DNA of 64,000 nt from Liolophura sinensis (Eukaryota > Mollusca > Polyplacophora > Chitonida > Chitonidae), in the NCBI RefSeq assembly GCF_032854445.1, contig NC_088302.1, forward strand, positions 10,909,338 to 10,973,337, read 5' to 3'. Under the pieces are notes generated by a model. That model did not search any database. It was not told the origin of the DNA and saw only the letters and a program-made list of their open reading frames with translations. Shown here piece by piece: positions 31,321 through 44,179 of the stretch (position 1 is the stretch's first letter; every line of letters begins with the position of its first letter). The position numbers were made by a program, and so were the translations under genes.

Positions 31321-33320
31321 TGTAGGATATTATATTGTTTTGTTTTGATTTCTTATTTTTTTTACAAAAAATGATGTTTGTTGGACAACAAGCGACTGTG
31401 ACCATACGTTAAGTGTTGACTTTGTTAAGTGTCTAAGACCGCATGGAGATACCAGACTGGGAGCAATCTCCACATGTGCCTGACAGCAGCCTTGTGATAG
31501 CTACATGTGTGTACAAGTTATGCTGTCTGATTATATGAGACTGTGCTCTTGTCCTATTTTTATAACGTATATCATTCCCATCTGGTTTATACAAATTGTA
31601 TGTGTGTATTTGATTGTAATTAAACTGCGTACTCAAGAATTTTTCACCGTGACTTTATAGTTGACGGTTGTCTTATACAAATTGTAATTATTTGTGTAAA
31701 ATGGACTGACATGAAGGCCATCGAGCTCTGATCACATTTACAAAAGGTCTAGATCTATGATGTAAGCTGTAATTACCTGACTAATATGAATCTCATATCC
31801 TGATGTTATATCGCATTGTACCATGTATTTAATACTCAGGCATATAAAGCAGATTAAGTGATCAAATGGTGTAAGGCTTATAATTGTTGTAATTACATTG
31901 GTATGCTTGTTTTGTATTTTTGTCACTGGCTGTGCAGGAACACATATTATACGTCCTTTCTATAATATGTCCTTCGTGTGCGCGTTGGCTATAGTAGTGC
32001 TATCAAGAAATCCGTGTATAAGCCATTTTTGCTAATACACAAAGTAAAGAATTTGTTTGCTTCACTTATCTCAGGATGTCGTCTCAATCATACAGAACCA
32101 AACCTTTCTGGTGATAACCAGCTTTATATTCCTATAGATGGCACCAGCATGTCCATCTGGTCAGTTAAGGATTGAGTGAAACATCATTCCAGCTGTTACA
32201 GTTGTTTTTTTTTCAAATAACCTTTTTCACATTTGACGAAACTTTCAGCCACTTTTACAGAGGCATGTGGTGAAATTATTCTCTGTTAGGGGAACGTTTG
32301 TTAGATCTAGAAGCAAATGAATGAAGAATGATGTTCTGGATGAGTGAGCAGGGTTAGAACCCGAGATATTTATAATATCTGTGAAGAAAATAATTTCAGG
32401 CAAACTGCCTTGTACAACATTATACGCAGCAGTGAAGTACATTGGAAGCAGTGAAATGTATGTAATGAAACTGTATATAATGAAACTGTATAATGAAATG
32501 TATAAGAGCAGTGCACGGTCTATATAGGCGTCACTGATATGTCTATAAGCAGCATTCTAGTGTCTATAAAAAGCAGTGAAATTCATGTATATAGGCACGA
32601 GTAGTGGCTTTTAAGTAAGCCCAGCATTACAATCTGGGCGAATTTCTAATGCAGAGAAAAAGTCAGGCTGAGAATGAAACCGGAACTTGTTTTGTTAATC
32701 ATAAAGATGTCATACAGACACTCGACACTTGTCATCAGTTTGGGTTTTATTCCTAGCATTCTTGACAGTTATTTGATGGTTGCACAGATGTCCTCTATTA
32801 CTAACATGGTTTTTGGCATCATGGAAAATTTTCAAGTAATAAATGCCGTTTCTTTAAAACGGTAATTTCGTGTGTGATATTTGAGGCTTCTCATTGTTTC
32901 AGTCAGAGGCACTGATAAGGTCAGATGGAAATTACATGTAATTTATTTATTAAGAATTATTTAGTTTTTTTCCCTCATAATGTATTACAGCTTTATTTGG
33001 TAAGAGGTAATGTAGAGCTATATTTCAAGAGATCACAACCAACTCATTTCTGTATAGCTATGGTGGAGGTTGTCTTGATATGTAAATTCTGTAGTCTGTT
33101 GATAGGCAGGGATGACGTGGGTCACATAAACCAGGATATGTTTTTAGAAATGAACGTTTGTGAATGTCTTGAAATTCTATAGTAACTGTGAAGTAGCTAC
33201 TTTCCCAAAATTGCTGTTTCATATATTTTTCTTTTTGGATTGAAATGCTAAAGAGCAGTCATAAGAACCAGATCAGGATTAAGGCATTCCACATTAACAT
33301 GACATTAGGTCTTCTGCTCA
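31321..33320. other. No gene recognised
   Basis: AT-rich sequence, possibly gene A 3' UTR at its start. An AATAAA hexamer occurs at 32838, but a polyadenylation site cannot be fixed. Confidence 0.4.
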
Positions 33321-33324
33321 TTAA

Positions 33325-33744
33325 ACTCTTCATGTCACACATGGGAAAGTTTTCCAATTTCTTGCCAAAGGGCGGTGGTTTACCTTGACATACCGGTAAC
33401 CTCCAGCCATAAACCTTCTCCACCATAAACCTCTCCAGCCATAACCTTCTCCATCATAAACCCTTCCAGCCATAACCTCTCCACTATAAACCTCTCCACA
33501 ATAAACCTCTCCACCATAAACCTCTCTGCCATAACCTCTCCACCATAAACCTCTCCACCATAAACCTCTCCACCATAAACCTCTCCAGCCATAACCTCTC
33601 CGCCATAAACCTCTCCACCATAAACCTCTTCGCCATAAACCTCTCCACCATAAACCTCTCCAGCCATAACCTCTCCACCATAAACCTCTCCACCATAAAC
33701 CTCTCCGCCATAACCACTCCACCATAAACCTCTCCGCCATGGTA
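33325..33744 (+). repeat. 15-bp minisatellite grown from a SINE-3-like element
   Basis: A SINE-3-like start (CACATGGGAAAGTTTTCC, CTTGCCAAAGGGCGGTGG) runs at 33400 into more than 20 copies of CTCCACCATAAACCT and variants. That unit resembles the CCACCCATAAAACTGACC segment of SINE-3. The SINE-3-like end (TATAAGTGAAAGAACG) reappears at 33994, after the SINE-2 insertion. Confidence 0.8.
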
Positions 33745-33987
33745 CCAGCTCCGATGGCTTAGTTGGAGAGCGTCCGCTTCGGAGGCGTGAGATGCAGGGT
33801 CACACCTAAGACTTCAAAAGAGGAAGTTGCAGCTTCCTCATTTGGTGTTAAGGGGAAGTGCAAGGTCTGGTTGACCCTTCGGTAAGTTGCCTCAGTAAAG
33901 CAGCACTACATAAAAGAGCGGTGGAAATCCGTCCTGCCACAAGGAGGCACATTACAGGTAACCCTAAGCACTCACGCACTCACTCCA
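33745..33987 (+). mobile_element. SINE-2 with tRNA-like head and target-site duplication
   Basis: Starts CCAGCTCCGATGGCTTAGTT (A box), continues with GGGTCACACC, the body GAAATCCGTCCTGCCAC and an ACTCACGCACTCACT tail. CCATGGTA flanks it at 33737-33744 and 33988-33995. Confidence 0.85.
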
Positions 33988-34667
33988 CCATGGTATAAGT
34001 GAAAGAACGTTAAGTCTTGCCGTTGTTAAGTGTGCCGTTAAATGACAAGCAAGTAAATAGAGACATTAACGAAAGGCTACGTGTTTGTATTGGATCTTCT
34101 CGTCTCATTTTTTGCCAGTTAAACAAGGAATCTTACATAAACATGATTATGATAAGTTTAATTGGAAGTATCAATTCAAATATGCTTGAGACATGTAATC
34201 TATACATTATAAACATGATCAGTTTGACAAACTACAATATGTGTGGGATTTTACTTTACTGTTCACGCATTGTAGATCGTTATCATGACTAAGGCAGCGT
34301 ACTTTGTATTTTACAACGGAAAATATTTAATCTGTTATTTACGGTCATTTCTGATATTGAGTATGTATAGGCTATATAAGGTGTCTACTTTTACTGTGGT
34401 AGCTAATAAAGCATTTTTGTTATCTGGAGCCAGGGTTTGTCTTTACATCCACAACGAGGGTCGAGTGGGGTGGAGTGAATACCCTATCAGCGGTGGCTTT
34501 GAAACGACGTCATATATATGATGTTTATGTTTTTACAGTCGGTTTACGTCGGTGTATTTGCTTTTAAGCAATCTTGGTATATGCTTTTTTTATGTGCGTG
34601 TCGAGTTTTTCTGGGAATAATGTTAATTACTTTTGCCACTGAAGCATGAAAAAGTACAAATAAAATT

Positions 34668-34760
34668 TAGCGTGCTAGCGTAGCACAATGACACAGGAGC
34701 TTCTTACCAATGCGGTCTCTGTGAGCTCAGGTTCAGTCCAATGCTGGCTTCCTTTGCCGT
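34668..34760 (+). mobile_element. SINE-1 fragment (5' part)
   Basis: GCGTGCTAGCGTAGCACAAT and ACCAATGCGGTCTCTGTGAG match the SINE-1 head; the 3' part is missing. Confidence 0.7.
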
Positions 34761-34799
34761 TGTTATCATACCAAAGCAGATTATCACCCACAAGAACTT

Positions 34800-36240
34800 G
34801 TAAGGCCCCCTATAGACGTAATGAATACCTCAAACCGGCACTGCAAGTTCTGTGAATACCTCCTAAACGGCCCTACAGGCATCGTAAATACCTCCCAAAC
34901 GTCCCTACAGGCGCTGTGAGAACGCCCGCTAGACGGCCATACAGGCGCTATAAAACTTACTAGACGGCCTTACAGGCACTGTGAGCAGCCCTGCAAGCGC
35001 TGTGAATGCCTCCTAAAGGGTCCCACATGCTTTATGAATGCCCCCTAAACAGCCCTACAGGCCTTGCGAAAACCTCCTAAACAGCCCTATACACGGGGTA
35101 AATACTTCGTAAACAGACTCACTGGCGGTGTAGGTACCACTTAAACGGCTTTACAGTCGTTGGGAAGGTCCACTGGATGGCCTTACAGGCGTTGTTAAGA
35201 CTCACCAGATGGCCTTACAGTCGTTGTGAATGTCCCCAAAACGGTACTACAAGCGTTGCGAGTACCTCCTAAACACCCCTTTACAGACGATATGAATGTC
35301 TCCTAAGCGGTCCAACAGTAGCTGTGAATGCCTCCTAATATGGTACTACAGGCGTTGCGAAGGCTCCCTAAACTCTCCTACAAGCTCTGTGAAGGTTCTC
35401 TAAACTGTCCTATAGGCGCTGTGAAGGTTCTCTAAACTCTACTACAAGCGCTGTGAAGGCTCCCGACTCTCCTACAAGCGTTGTGAAGGTTCCCTAAACT
35501 CTCCTAAAAGCGCTGTGAAGGCTCTCTAAACTCTCCTACAAGCGCTGTGAAGGTTCTCTAAACTGTCCTACAGGCGCTGTGAAGGTTCTCTAAACTCTAC
35601 TACAAGCGCTGTGAAGGCTCCCTACTCTCCTACAAGCGTTGTGAAGGTTCCCTAAACTCTCCTAAAAGCGCTGTGAAGGCTCCCTAAACTCGCCTACAAG
35701 GGCTGTTAAGGCTCTCTAAACTCTCCTACAAGCGCTGTGAAGTCTCCCTAAACTCTCCTACAAGTGGTGTGAAGGCTCCCTAAACTCTCCTACAAGGGCC
35801 ATGAAGGATCTCTAAACTCTCCTAAAAGCGCTGTGAAGGCTCCCTAAACTCGCCTACAAGCGCTAACAAAACGAATATATGGATAACAACTTCTATTCAT
35901 TCAATGAGCGACGTTTCGGTATAGGTGCTAATACTTTCAATGCTTGATAACGATATTATTACCTAACTGTTATCCAACTCAACTTGCCATTGAAGGAAGT
36001 CCTACAAGCGTTGTGAAGGTTACCTAAACTCTCCTACAAGCGCTGTAAAGGCTCCCTAAACTCTCCTACAGGCGCTGTGAAGGCTCCCTAAACTCTCCTA
36101 CAAGCGATGTGACGGCTCTCTAAACTCTCCTGCAAGTGTTGTGAAGGCTCCATAAACTCTCTTACAAGCGCTGTAAAGGCTCTTTAAACTCTCCTGGACG
36201 CGCGGTGAGGGCTCCCTAAACGGGTCTACAGGTGCCGCGA
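34800..36240. repeat. Degenerate tandem array, unit 30-36 bp
   Basis: About forty imperfect copies of words such as CTACAAGCGCTGTGAAGG and CTCCCTAAACTCTC. The left third is much more diverged than the right. An unrelated 135-bp segment interrupts it at 35866-36000. Confidence 0.88.
35866..36000. mobile_element. Insertion inside the tandem array
   Basis: Contains GATAACAACTTCTATTCATT, GAGCGACGTTTCGGTATAG and CTTGATAACGATATTATTAC, unlike the array. It looks like a terminal fragment of a transposable element, possibly Penelope-like. Family not established. Confidence 0.45.
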
Positions 36241-36299
36241 ACACTGGACTTGAACACGCTACGTTTGCCAAACGTGATATCGGCCGTCGTCACAGAAAA

Positions 36300-37880
36300 C
36301 TTCTCACATGCATCCCAAGACATTTTTTAAATGATGTTTTTTGAAACCATGACCAAGAGGTTAAGGTGCTTGTCCACTCAATCACTAGCACACACGAGGC
36401 GTTGGTCCAATTCTGATGCGGACTCGATTTTCACCTTCTCCGAAACTAGAGGAAAAACCTTCCCAAAGATCTTTCAACCCGGTTTTAGAACGTTTTGAAG
36501 AGCTTATATTAAGGATAAGAGGTAAGCATACAAACTTCCTATAGAATGAAAACTGCCAAACGCTTTGAATTTATTGTAATTTTACTGTCGTCAATTACAT
36601 ACACGTCAAATACAGTTTGTATACAGATATAATAATTTGGCTTGTTGTAAAATGGTGTAACATATATTAAGTTGAAATCCTGATATTTCATACGGTTACT
36701 TTACTTGTAGACATATAACAGACTGGTAAGATGATGTCGGTTCAAAGTCTGGTATGTCAAACTTTGCAGATCGTAAAAAACGGTAAACTTACAAGGAATA
36801 TACAGATTTTGCTTAACCGAAAACAATTTCAATGGACATTGCAAAAACAAAAAAGAAAAATAACAAGGGCAAGAAAGTTTCTACTACCGGTTACAAGACT
36901 TTATATCCAAAAACTGTTTAATAAAATAATAGCATACCGGTACTTTGCTTCTAAAAGAAAGAAATCTTAACACACCCGAAAACAAAAAAAAAATCATGAC
37001 GAAGGGAAAGTCAAGCATTTTTAATGATGTTTTTAAAAGCGCATGTATATATGTGGTATTACATATCATATACAACACTGTCGGTTGTGCCTTTCAGTAT
37101 CAGAACCTTTACTTTTGGTTTGAAAAAAATTTGGTTTGCAAAGGTGTAGTATTGTGTGTCAAATACATTACTGTTGGTTTCGATATTACTTGGCTTGTAT
37201 GCATGTTATATGATGTATATATACATTGTTACTGTGGGTTTGGATAATTCCAGAATTGTATGTATGTGCTACATCATATGCAGTACATTTGGTTTGTATA
37301 ATACTCGGCTTCTGGACCTGTGGCAAGGGAAGTAACTATGTGAATGTACCACCTTAGCTCGGCTTCTTGTTAACCATGCAAAGGAAGACAACCCACTCCA
37401 GTGTACATGTATACATGAGACTCATGTATAAGCCCATCAATACTACGGCCCATCCTCATCACTTCCGCCTTCAATGATACACAAACTCAAAATATGAAAT
37501 CCTTCCATAAACTGTACAAATCCCAGTACACATGAAGACACACTGCCAGCAAAGCACTATAGTAGACAGAAGACACTGAAATCCTCACGTGTTCAGATAA
37601 TGGCTCCACCAAACCCCACAGCGCTAACATATGCAAACTTAAGAGGTGCATAAAAGAAATAAAAAAAATAATATATATAAAAAGCAACAACATGTATTTG
37701 TATATGACAGACACGTGTTGATATGACGATAAATGTACCTCCCTGTCACCGTGGTAAAATACCAACATTGACGACAAGTAATCATCGTTATCATAAGCCA
37801 TGACTTTTGCTCTTATACAGATCTGATAACATACAATGTAAACCTAATATACCACAAAAACCTGTACTATATAGCTTAAA
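36300..37880. other. No gene recognised
   Basis: AT-rich sequence. Short open frames, including a Lys-rich one at 36731-36970, have no splice or family support. Confidence 0.4.
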
Positions 37881-37884
37881 CACA

Positions 37885-38310
37885 AAGGTCACTACATACG
37901 ACATCACAAGACATAAACCACTTCATACGAGATCACAATACATAAACAACTTTATATGAGATCACGAGGCATAAACAACTTTATGAGATCACCAGACATA
38001 AACCACTTTATATGAGATCACCAGACATAAACCCTTTACATGAGAAGATCACCAGACATAAACCACATTACATGAGAAGATCAGACATAAACCACTTTAC
38101 ATGAGAAGATCACCAGACACAAACATTTTATATTAGATCACCAGACACACCACTTTAAATGAGATCACCAGACATACGTGTAAACCACTTTATATGAGAT
38201 CACCAGACATAAGCCACTTTATATGAGATCACCAGACATAAACCACTTTATATGAGATCACCAGAAATAAACTACCCGATGAGTCCATTACCAGACACAA
38301 ACCACCTCAT
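37885..38310. repeat. Tandem repeat, unit about 31 bp
   Basis: About fourteen copies of CATAAACCACTTTATATGAG with ATCACCAGA. Confidence 0.9.
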
Positions 38311-38457
38311 ATTACAATATCACTTCAGTCTTTATACCAGATCACCGATCACCCATGGCACTGATCTACAAGAAACCATAAACACATATATATGTAGATA
38401 TTAGACACCATGAACTATATCTTGAGGGCGCTAATAGGATATATATATAATCCTTAG

Positions 38458-38870
38458 TGCCGTTGGAAGTGTTTTCTGTAGCGTTCACCAAGCTACTTTC
38501 TGTTCTACAGTTGCAACTGTTTTCTTCGATATTCACACAGCCACTTTCCTTTCTGGATTTGTCACTATTTTCTCTCAACATTCACAAACCGATATTTCTT
38601 TCCACAACTGGGACGGTTTTCCTCAGTATTCACACAGCCACTCGCCTTCCTGTATTTGCAAATTGTTTTTCCTTAACATTCACAAAGCTACATTTCTTTC
38701 TAAAGCTGGGACTGTTTTCCTCAGCATTTACACTGTCACTTTTCTTACTGGATTTACAACTTTTTCCCCTTAATATTCACAAAGATATTTCCCTTAACTG
38801 TAGTTGGAACTATTTTCGTCAACATTCACATAGATACTAACCTTCTTCAGTTCTGCTGGGATTACTTATA
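38458..38870. repeat. Degenerate tandem repeat, unit about 57 bp
   Basis: About seven diverged copies around the words TTCACACAGCCACTTTCCTT, CTGGATTTG and ACTGTTTTCCTCAGTATTCA. An open frame of 127 codons over it is repeat-derived. Confidence 0.75.
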
Positions 38871-39436
38871 ACGGTCGCATAGTTACTTCCCTTGCCATTG
38901 GTGTCATTACAGATGTGTTAAAGCATAGTTTTCATTCCTTGGTGCAAATATTTATTTACTGCACTTATAATTATGTGACTTGACATTTGTAAAGTGACAG
39001 TCATGCTAAGGGTATTGTTAAATGACACAACAATTAATGGAAAAAAGAAATCTCAGGTCTTGGATTGAAAGCTGACAACAAACCAAGGGTAGCACATGTT
39101 GACGTGGTATATATGTATAGTCACAACAAGATATCGGTAGTTATATGTATATGTATACATAAAAATATACACAAAAATTAAAACATTTTAGAATTTTAAG
39201 AAAAGAGCTGCGATGAATCACGCGAGAACCTATGGACTATTTACACATTCAGGTATGTACATATTTGTATTCGTTTGAATGACTTATTTGATTTCAGATA
39301 TCAAAAAACTTTAAAATCAGTGATAAAAACTAAAATCCCCAATCAGATCCCGATAGTTTACAATCCCAGCTAACTCCCATCTACAGACCCACCCCGTCCC
39401 ACACCCTACCCCCAACCCCCTCAGTTCCTTAACTTA
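38871..39436. other. Gene B 3' flank
   Basis: No repeat or gene seen. A minus-strand AATAAA (TTTATT at 38951) is a possible distal polyadenylation signal for gene B. Confidence 0.35.
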
Positions 39437-42400
39437 TTAATCCAAGTACTTGCGTCCGTGCTTTGGGACGCAGCAGAACAATCTGCCCAGGAAGGAACGA
39501 ATTCTTTTTCCGAAGGACTTCTTGGCTGGTTCTGTCAAAAACAATAAATAAACGAAATGAACGATTCGTGCTTTTTTTTCCTCGGTGAATCCTGTCCAAC
39601 TAGTGACTCAGAGACAACAATTTAATCTTCTAATATAATTTCAAGTTTTATCTTAATCCAAAACTGGCTTGGAGAAATCAGCCTTAGCTTGCTTCAGGGC
39701 TACTCTACTTACTGGCTTTGTCGGCATCAGTGAGGGAAGCATCTGGTGTAAGGGCTTTGTTGCTCTCAAGTCCATTGTCAGCGGAGTCGGTGTCAGAAAG
39801 TTTCACAGCAATGTCATACAGTTGGGCAACACTGCTGACAGGTTCGCTGTCATCTACTGGAGCAATCTATATTAAAACAGAGGGAAAACAAAACGGTAAC
39901 AGTATTAACAAGTAGATATGACCTCAATGGTATGACGTCGGTGACGTATATTGCCAATATAGCTAACCGCACGACCCAAGCATTTACCGGCTTTCAATTC
40001 CAATTTTTCAAAACATACAAAGAAGCATTCATTTGAAGATACAGTTTTTAATGTGTTTTATACTGATGCGTACTTCATATTTAACGTCGTTTCCCATATG
40101 TGATTTACTATTATTAGTATGATTATTATTATTAATTTGTTTTTTTTTCCATTTTATACCCACCTTGGTAAATAAATCACCATCTGGACGAGAATTTATG
40201 GTATCTTCGCCATCACTGGGTATTACGTTGATTTGGCTGCTAAACACCAGTCTGTCACGAGCAGGCCGTTCATCGGGCCGTTTGTCTGGACGCCCTTCTT
40301 TGTCAGCAAGTCTTTTCGGTTTGCCCCGGCGTTGTAAAGACCTAGAAGGCCGTGATGAATCATTGGCGCTTCGGAGTTTTCGTTCCAGGGCCTTAGCAGT
40401 ATCGAATATGGTGTCCAAAAGGGCATCCACACAGGCAGCTGACAAAAACATATTTTGGTTATATGAGTGATACAAAATGGACGAAATGACTGACATACTG
40501 ACTTGTTTCTTGTTACTGATACAGGTAGAACTATTAAGATCTCAGCTAAACCTTTACACTTACCACTAATACCATCCAGTTGTGGAGGTAGGAAGTCAGC
40601 GGGGACTTTGAACCCCGGGGCAGATGGGAACACGTGGAACTCTGTCTGTGGTCTTCTGTAGGAACCCGCCTTCAACAGAAATCAAGGGTAAGCGTTTATG
40701 TTAAATCTGAAGGTCAAGTACAGCAAAGGTACAGCAAAGGTAGAGCACATCCAAAAACGTCATATATGTCGGTAAAAACTACGTTAAGATGTAAATGAAC
40801 TCAGCATGTTGTGTGAAACTACCACTTCTATTTGAGCTTTTTATACGATTAGAGTACAAAGGAACAGAATGCATGTCTCTTCGTTTGAACGAAGAGAATA
40901 GCTTTCTCCTTTCCCCAACAACAGGTAAATAGCTTCTCTTTGCCCCATGATTAGTCTGAACCCCAATTTCTTTTATCCAGTATAATTTCCAGCCAATGTT
41001 TGGACATGACATTTAGAATACCAGCAGAGCTAAGAATTATTGCAGTTTCTCAACACTAAAATAGCCATATTCGGAACATACAGACAAGGAAAGTTGATAA
41101 TATCAGTCACACACAAGTGGAGTTATTCATCGGCGTCATTTCAGTTTTGCACACCTACCTTATGATCTCCAAAGTGCTCCGTCCCATCCAACCTCTCCAG
41201 AAGGGCCTTTGAAACCAGTCCTCTGGCATGACCCCGGACACCGGTGGCTAAATTAGAAAACAGTACCTTAAATTCATCCGGAAGCCATTGTTAACAACTT
41301 GTAGGCCAAATGAAACAACGTGCTTCAATGGTTTACAGTTTAAACCTGAAAACCGTACCGTAATTTCTTGATACTATAAATGATTATCATGATTTGTAAT
41401 GTTGTTTTTCCAAATATTTACATGCCATTATCATCATAAGGTGTTATTAACTGATGTGATCAGCTTATATTTTCATTATCACTATCATCATCAAAATAAC
41501 ATTCGCATTATTATCCTCATAATTTCAACACGCACAAACGTTATCTCTAGTAATCAGCAACAGATTCAACTTGTACGTTTTGCAAATAAACAACTTACTG
41601 TCAACAACGGGGCATTTCTCAAAGTCCACTCGGATGTTGGCTTCAATCAGTGGCTGTAAATATGAAAACTGTCTATTATTTATTCATTGATTGGATTAAT
41701 GTTTAACGCCCTACTCAGTACTATTTCACTTAAACAACGGCGGCCAACATTGTGGTGGGAGGAAACCGGGCAAACTCTGTTATATTAATGCATCCATAAA
41801 CAACAGCATATAGGTCTGCAAAAAAATATTTATGAAATGAACTCATTTCACAAAATACTCAATTATGCAATAATTACATTTATGCTCTGTTTCGTCGTTA
41901 TCTTCATTCGAGTAATCAAATCGTTGTCTCTTTTCAAATGTGTTAGACATCGTAAACCAGATGGTCAGTTGCCTGTGTAGTACTTACACGGGGTCCGTCT
42001 CTTGTGGGCTCCACAATTTTGTCACCCGTTTCTGGCAACTCGCAAACACCGTTGTGAAGTAGGCTGAAGTAAACAACACGCAGTTTTAGGGCGTGGAATT
42101 CACCTTTCTTAACACGGAAAATCATTTAATTAACTATTGGTGGGCAGACGAGCTAAGTATATAGGTATTATGAGTATTGGAGACTTAACATCTCTCTGTA
42201 CATAATAAAGTCAGCCACTTACTGTGTGTTCCGCCGTCTGGTTTTCGATCGACCAGGTGAATTCTGCAGACAAGTTCCCTTAGCCAAGGTTCCATCTAAA
42301 AAGAGCACACAAATACCAAACAATGTCACTGGTACATATGGAATGGAGAGTTTATCCAAGAGAACTATATACAGATTTTATGAAAGATAACTTATAACAT

Positions 42401-43263
42401 GTCATTTATATTGTTTGGCTAAACCTGTTAATCAGTCAGGGATGTATAGTCTACTGTATGGGTGGAATGAAACCTCCCGGCTTACTTAACTAGTTAAATA
42501 TTCATCACATACAGAAAACAATAGAAATTCTATCGGAAAACATCTACAGACCAACAAAAACATGGGAAAGAGCAGTATAGGAATAAAGATTGCCGTATCA
42601 AAATTACCTCCATCAGTTTGGCCTCTTCCGGCCGTAGGATGGAAGTTGGCAGAAGCCCTTTGGGGTTCCAGATCTTGGCTTCCAGGCATCGGTCTGAGAT
42701 ATCAGGGAATGCCCCCAGAGCTGCCAGGTAAGGGCCAGACCAAACAGTCGAGAAGATTGGAGTGTATCCCAAAGGTTCAGCTTCAATATTCCTCCAGCAA
42801 ATCTGAATATACCGGATGTAAGACATGACAGTGAACTGGGCATGTCGGGATGGGCAACCGTTAAATAGATGGACGGGTGAAGGCAAAACAATATACATGC
42901 ATGCAGGGATGAAGATATGGCAGATAACTGGACATCTTCAGATGAGGAGCCATAAAACAAAATGGATGTGGGAAGACAAAACAGTATACATGCACACAGG
43001 AATGAAGAATATGGTAGATAATTGTATATGCCGAGATGAAGGCCATTAAACAAATGGACGCGGGTGAAGGCAAAAACAACCCATACGTTGGATCATGTGA
43101 TGATGGGATGAGGAGCAATTCAAGAAATGGACGCAATTAATACATGGCTATTTTATGAAAGGGTCCTTGCAACGAAAACCGTTTACTTACCATCCTCAGG
43201 TTTGCTGTACTGGGCGTGATCGCCCACATCATCGGGCTTTGCGCTCTCTTCTAATTCCGCCAT
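39437..43263 (-). CDS. Gene B: 402-residue protein of unknown family with basic di-Cys C-terminus
   Basis: Coding exons in order: 43191-43263, 42608-42780, 42223-42295, 41988-42103, 41599-41653, 41159-41247, 40564-40669, 40164-40438, 39713-39866, 39437-39531. All introns are GT-AG with matching phases, 1209 nt in total, stop TAA at 39437. The weakest junction is the acceptor of exon 2 (42780). The acidic start (MAELEESAKPDD) is followed by about 200 residues that look globular (FHALKLRVVYFSLL, LIEANIRVDFEKC, ARGLVSKALLERLDG). Next is a very charged region in exon 8 (GKPKRLADKEGRPDKRPDE, about residues 260-285) and a basic, amphipathic end with FLGRLFCCVPKHGRKYLD. No signal peptide or membrane helix. 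The family was not recognised; the tail suggests membrane attachment by charge and acylation, which is inference. Confidence 0.78.
41676..41780 (-). mobile_element. SINE-1 fragment, minus strand
   Basis: TTATTTATTCATTGATTGGA, ACGCCCTACTCAGTACTATT and GGAGGAAACCGGGCAAACTC match the SINE-1 3' half. It lies in a gene B intron. Confidence 0.75.
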
Positions 43264-43439
43264 TTGATAAACCTGGACATTAAAACATCACATATCGTGT
43301 TATAAGATTAAAAACTGAAACGCCGGCAAAAATAACATCGTGTAATTACTAGAATTGGGACTTGGAAACTAATACATTTATGTTTAGGATGAGAAGTACT
43401 GTATACACAGTCATAACACCTACCATTCTGATACAACGA

Positions 43440-43535
43440 ATTCGTCACTTTGAAGGACGTCAACATTCGAAGTGACGTTGCCATAAACAACGAATAATGA
43501 ATGACGTCACACACGGCGATGGTCGTGACGCTACA
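43440..43535 (-). promoter_or_regulatory. Candidate gene B promoter with CRE-like sites
   Basis: A perfect TGACGTCA palindrome lies at 43502-43509, about 240 bases upstream of the gene B start codon, with further half sites nearby (GGACGTCA, GTGACGTT, CGTGACGC). Such sites bind CREB/ATF factors in animals. The transcription start was not identified. Confidence 0.4.
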
Positions 43536-43979
43536 GTCAACGGGGTTTAACGACAAGGACACAAGAAGTACACAAGAACTGATGGCGGTTCAGTGATAAC
43601 AGGGAGAGTATGAAGTTAATCTTGAAGAGCGGATAATGCAGCGAAGGATGGAGAGATGAATGGTTATTAGACATAGTGACAAACCAAACAATTACAAATG
43701 TTACTCTGGCCTGTCTTTAATTTGTGGACAATTGCAAAGGTTTATAGAAGAAAAGAACGTTTGACCCGAAGCATCATGTAGGTAAAGCTTACAGACATAT
43801 ACTAAGGCATCAATGTCACATGAATATATACCAGGACTGAATGAAATGGGATGACTGAACTCTTTTTGCTATGCAAGTGGAATAAATATATATCGAGTAA
43901 CTTGTGAAACGCAGATCAAGGTTAAAAAACTTACCACTTTTTATTAGCACGCGTGTGTAGCGAGTTGTCTGTAAAGAAC

Positions 43980-44179
43980 NNNNNNNNNNNNNNNNNNNNN
44001 NNNNNNNNNNNNNNNNNNNNNNNNNNNNNNNNNNNNNNNNNNNNNNNNNNNNNNNNNNNNNNNNNNNNNNNNNNNNNNNNNNNNNNNNNNNNNNNNNNNN
44101 NNNNNNNNNNNNNNNNNNNNNNNNNNNNNNNNNNNNNNNNNNNNNNNNNNNNNNNNNNNNNNNNNNNNNNNNNNNNNNN
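43980..44179. other. Assembly gap (200 N)
   Basis: Exactly 200 unknown bases between genes B and C; the round number suggests a placeholder, not a measured size. Confidence 0.99.

Noticed and set aside
33330-33740. Trp/Arg/Gly-rich 136-codon frame on the minus strand
   Set aside because: Encoded entirely by the 15-bp minisatellite.
36731-36970. 79-codon Lys/Arg-rich frame
   Set aside because: AT-rich chance frame with no splice partners or family motif.
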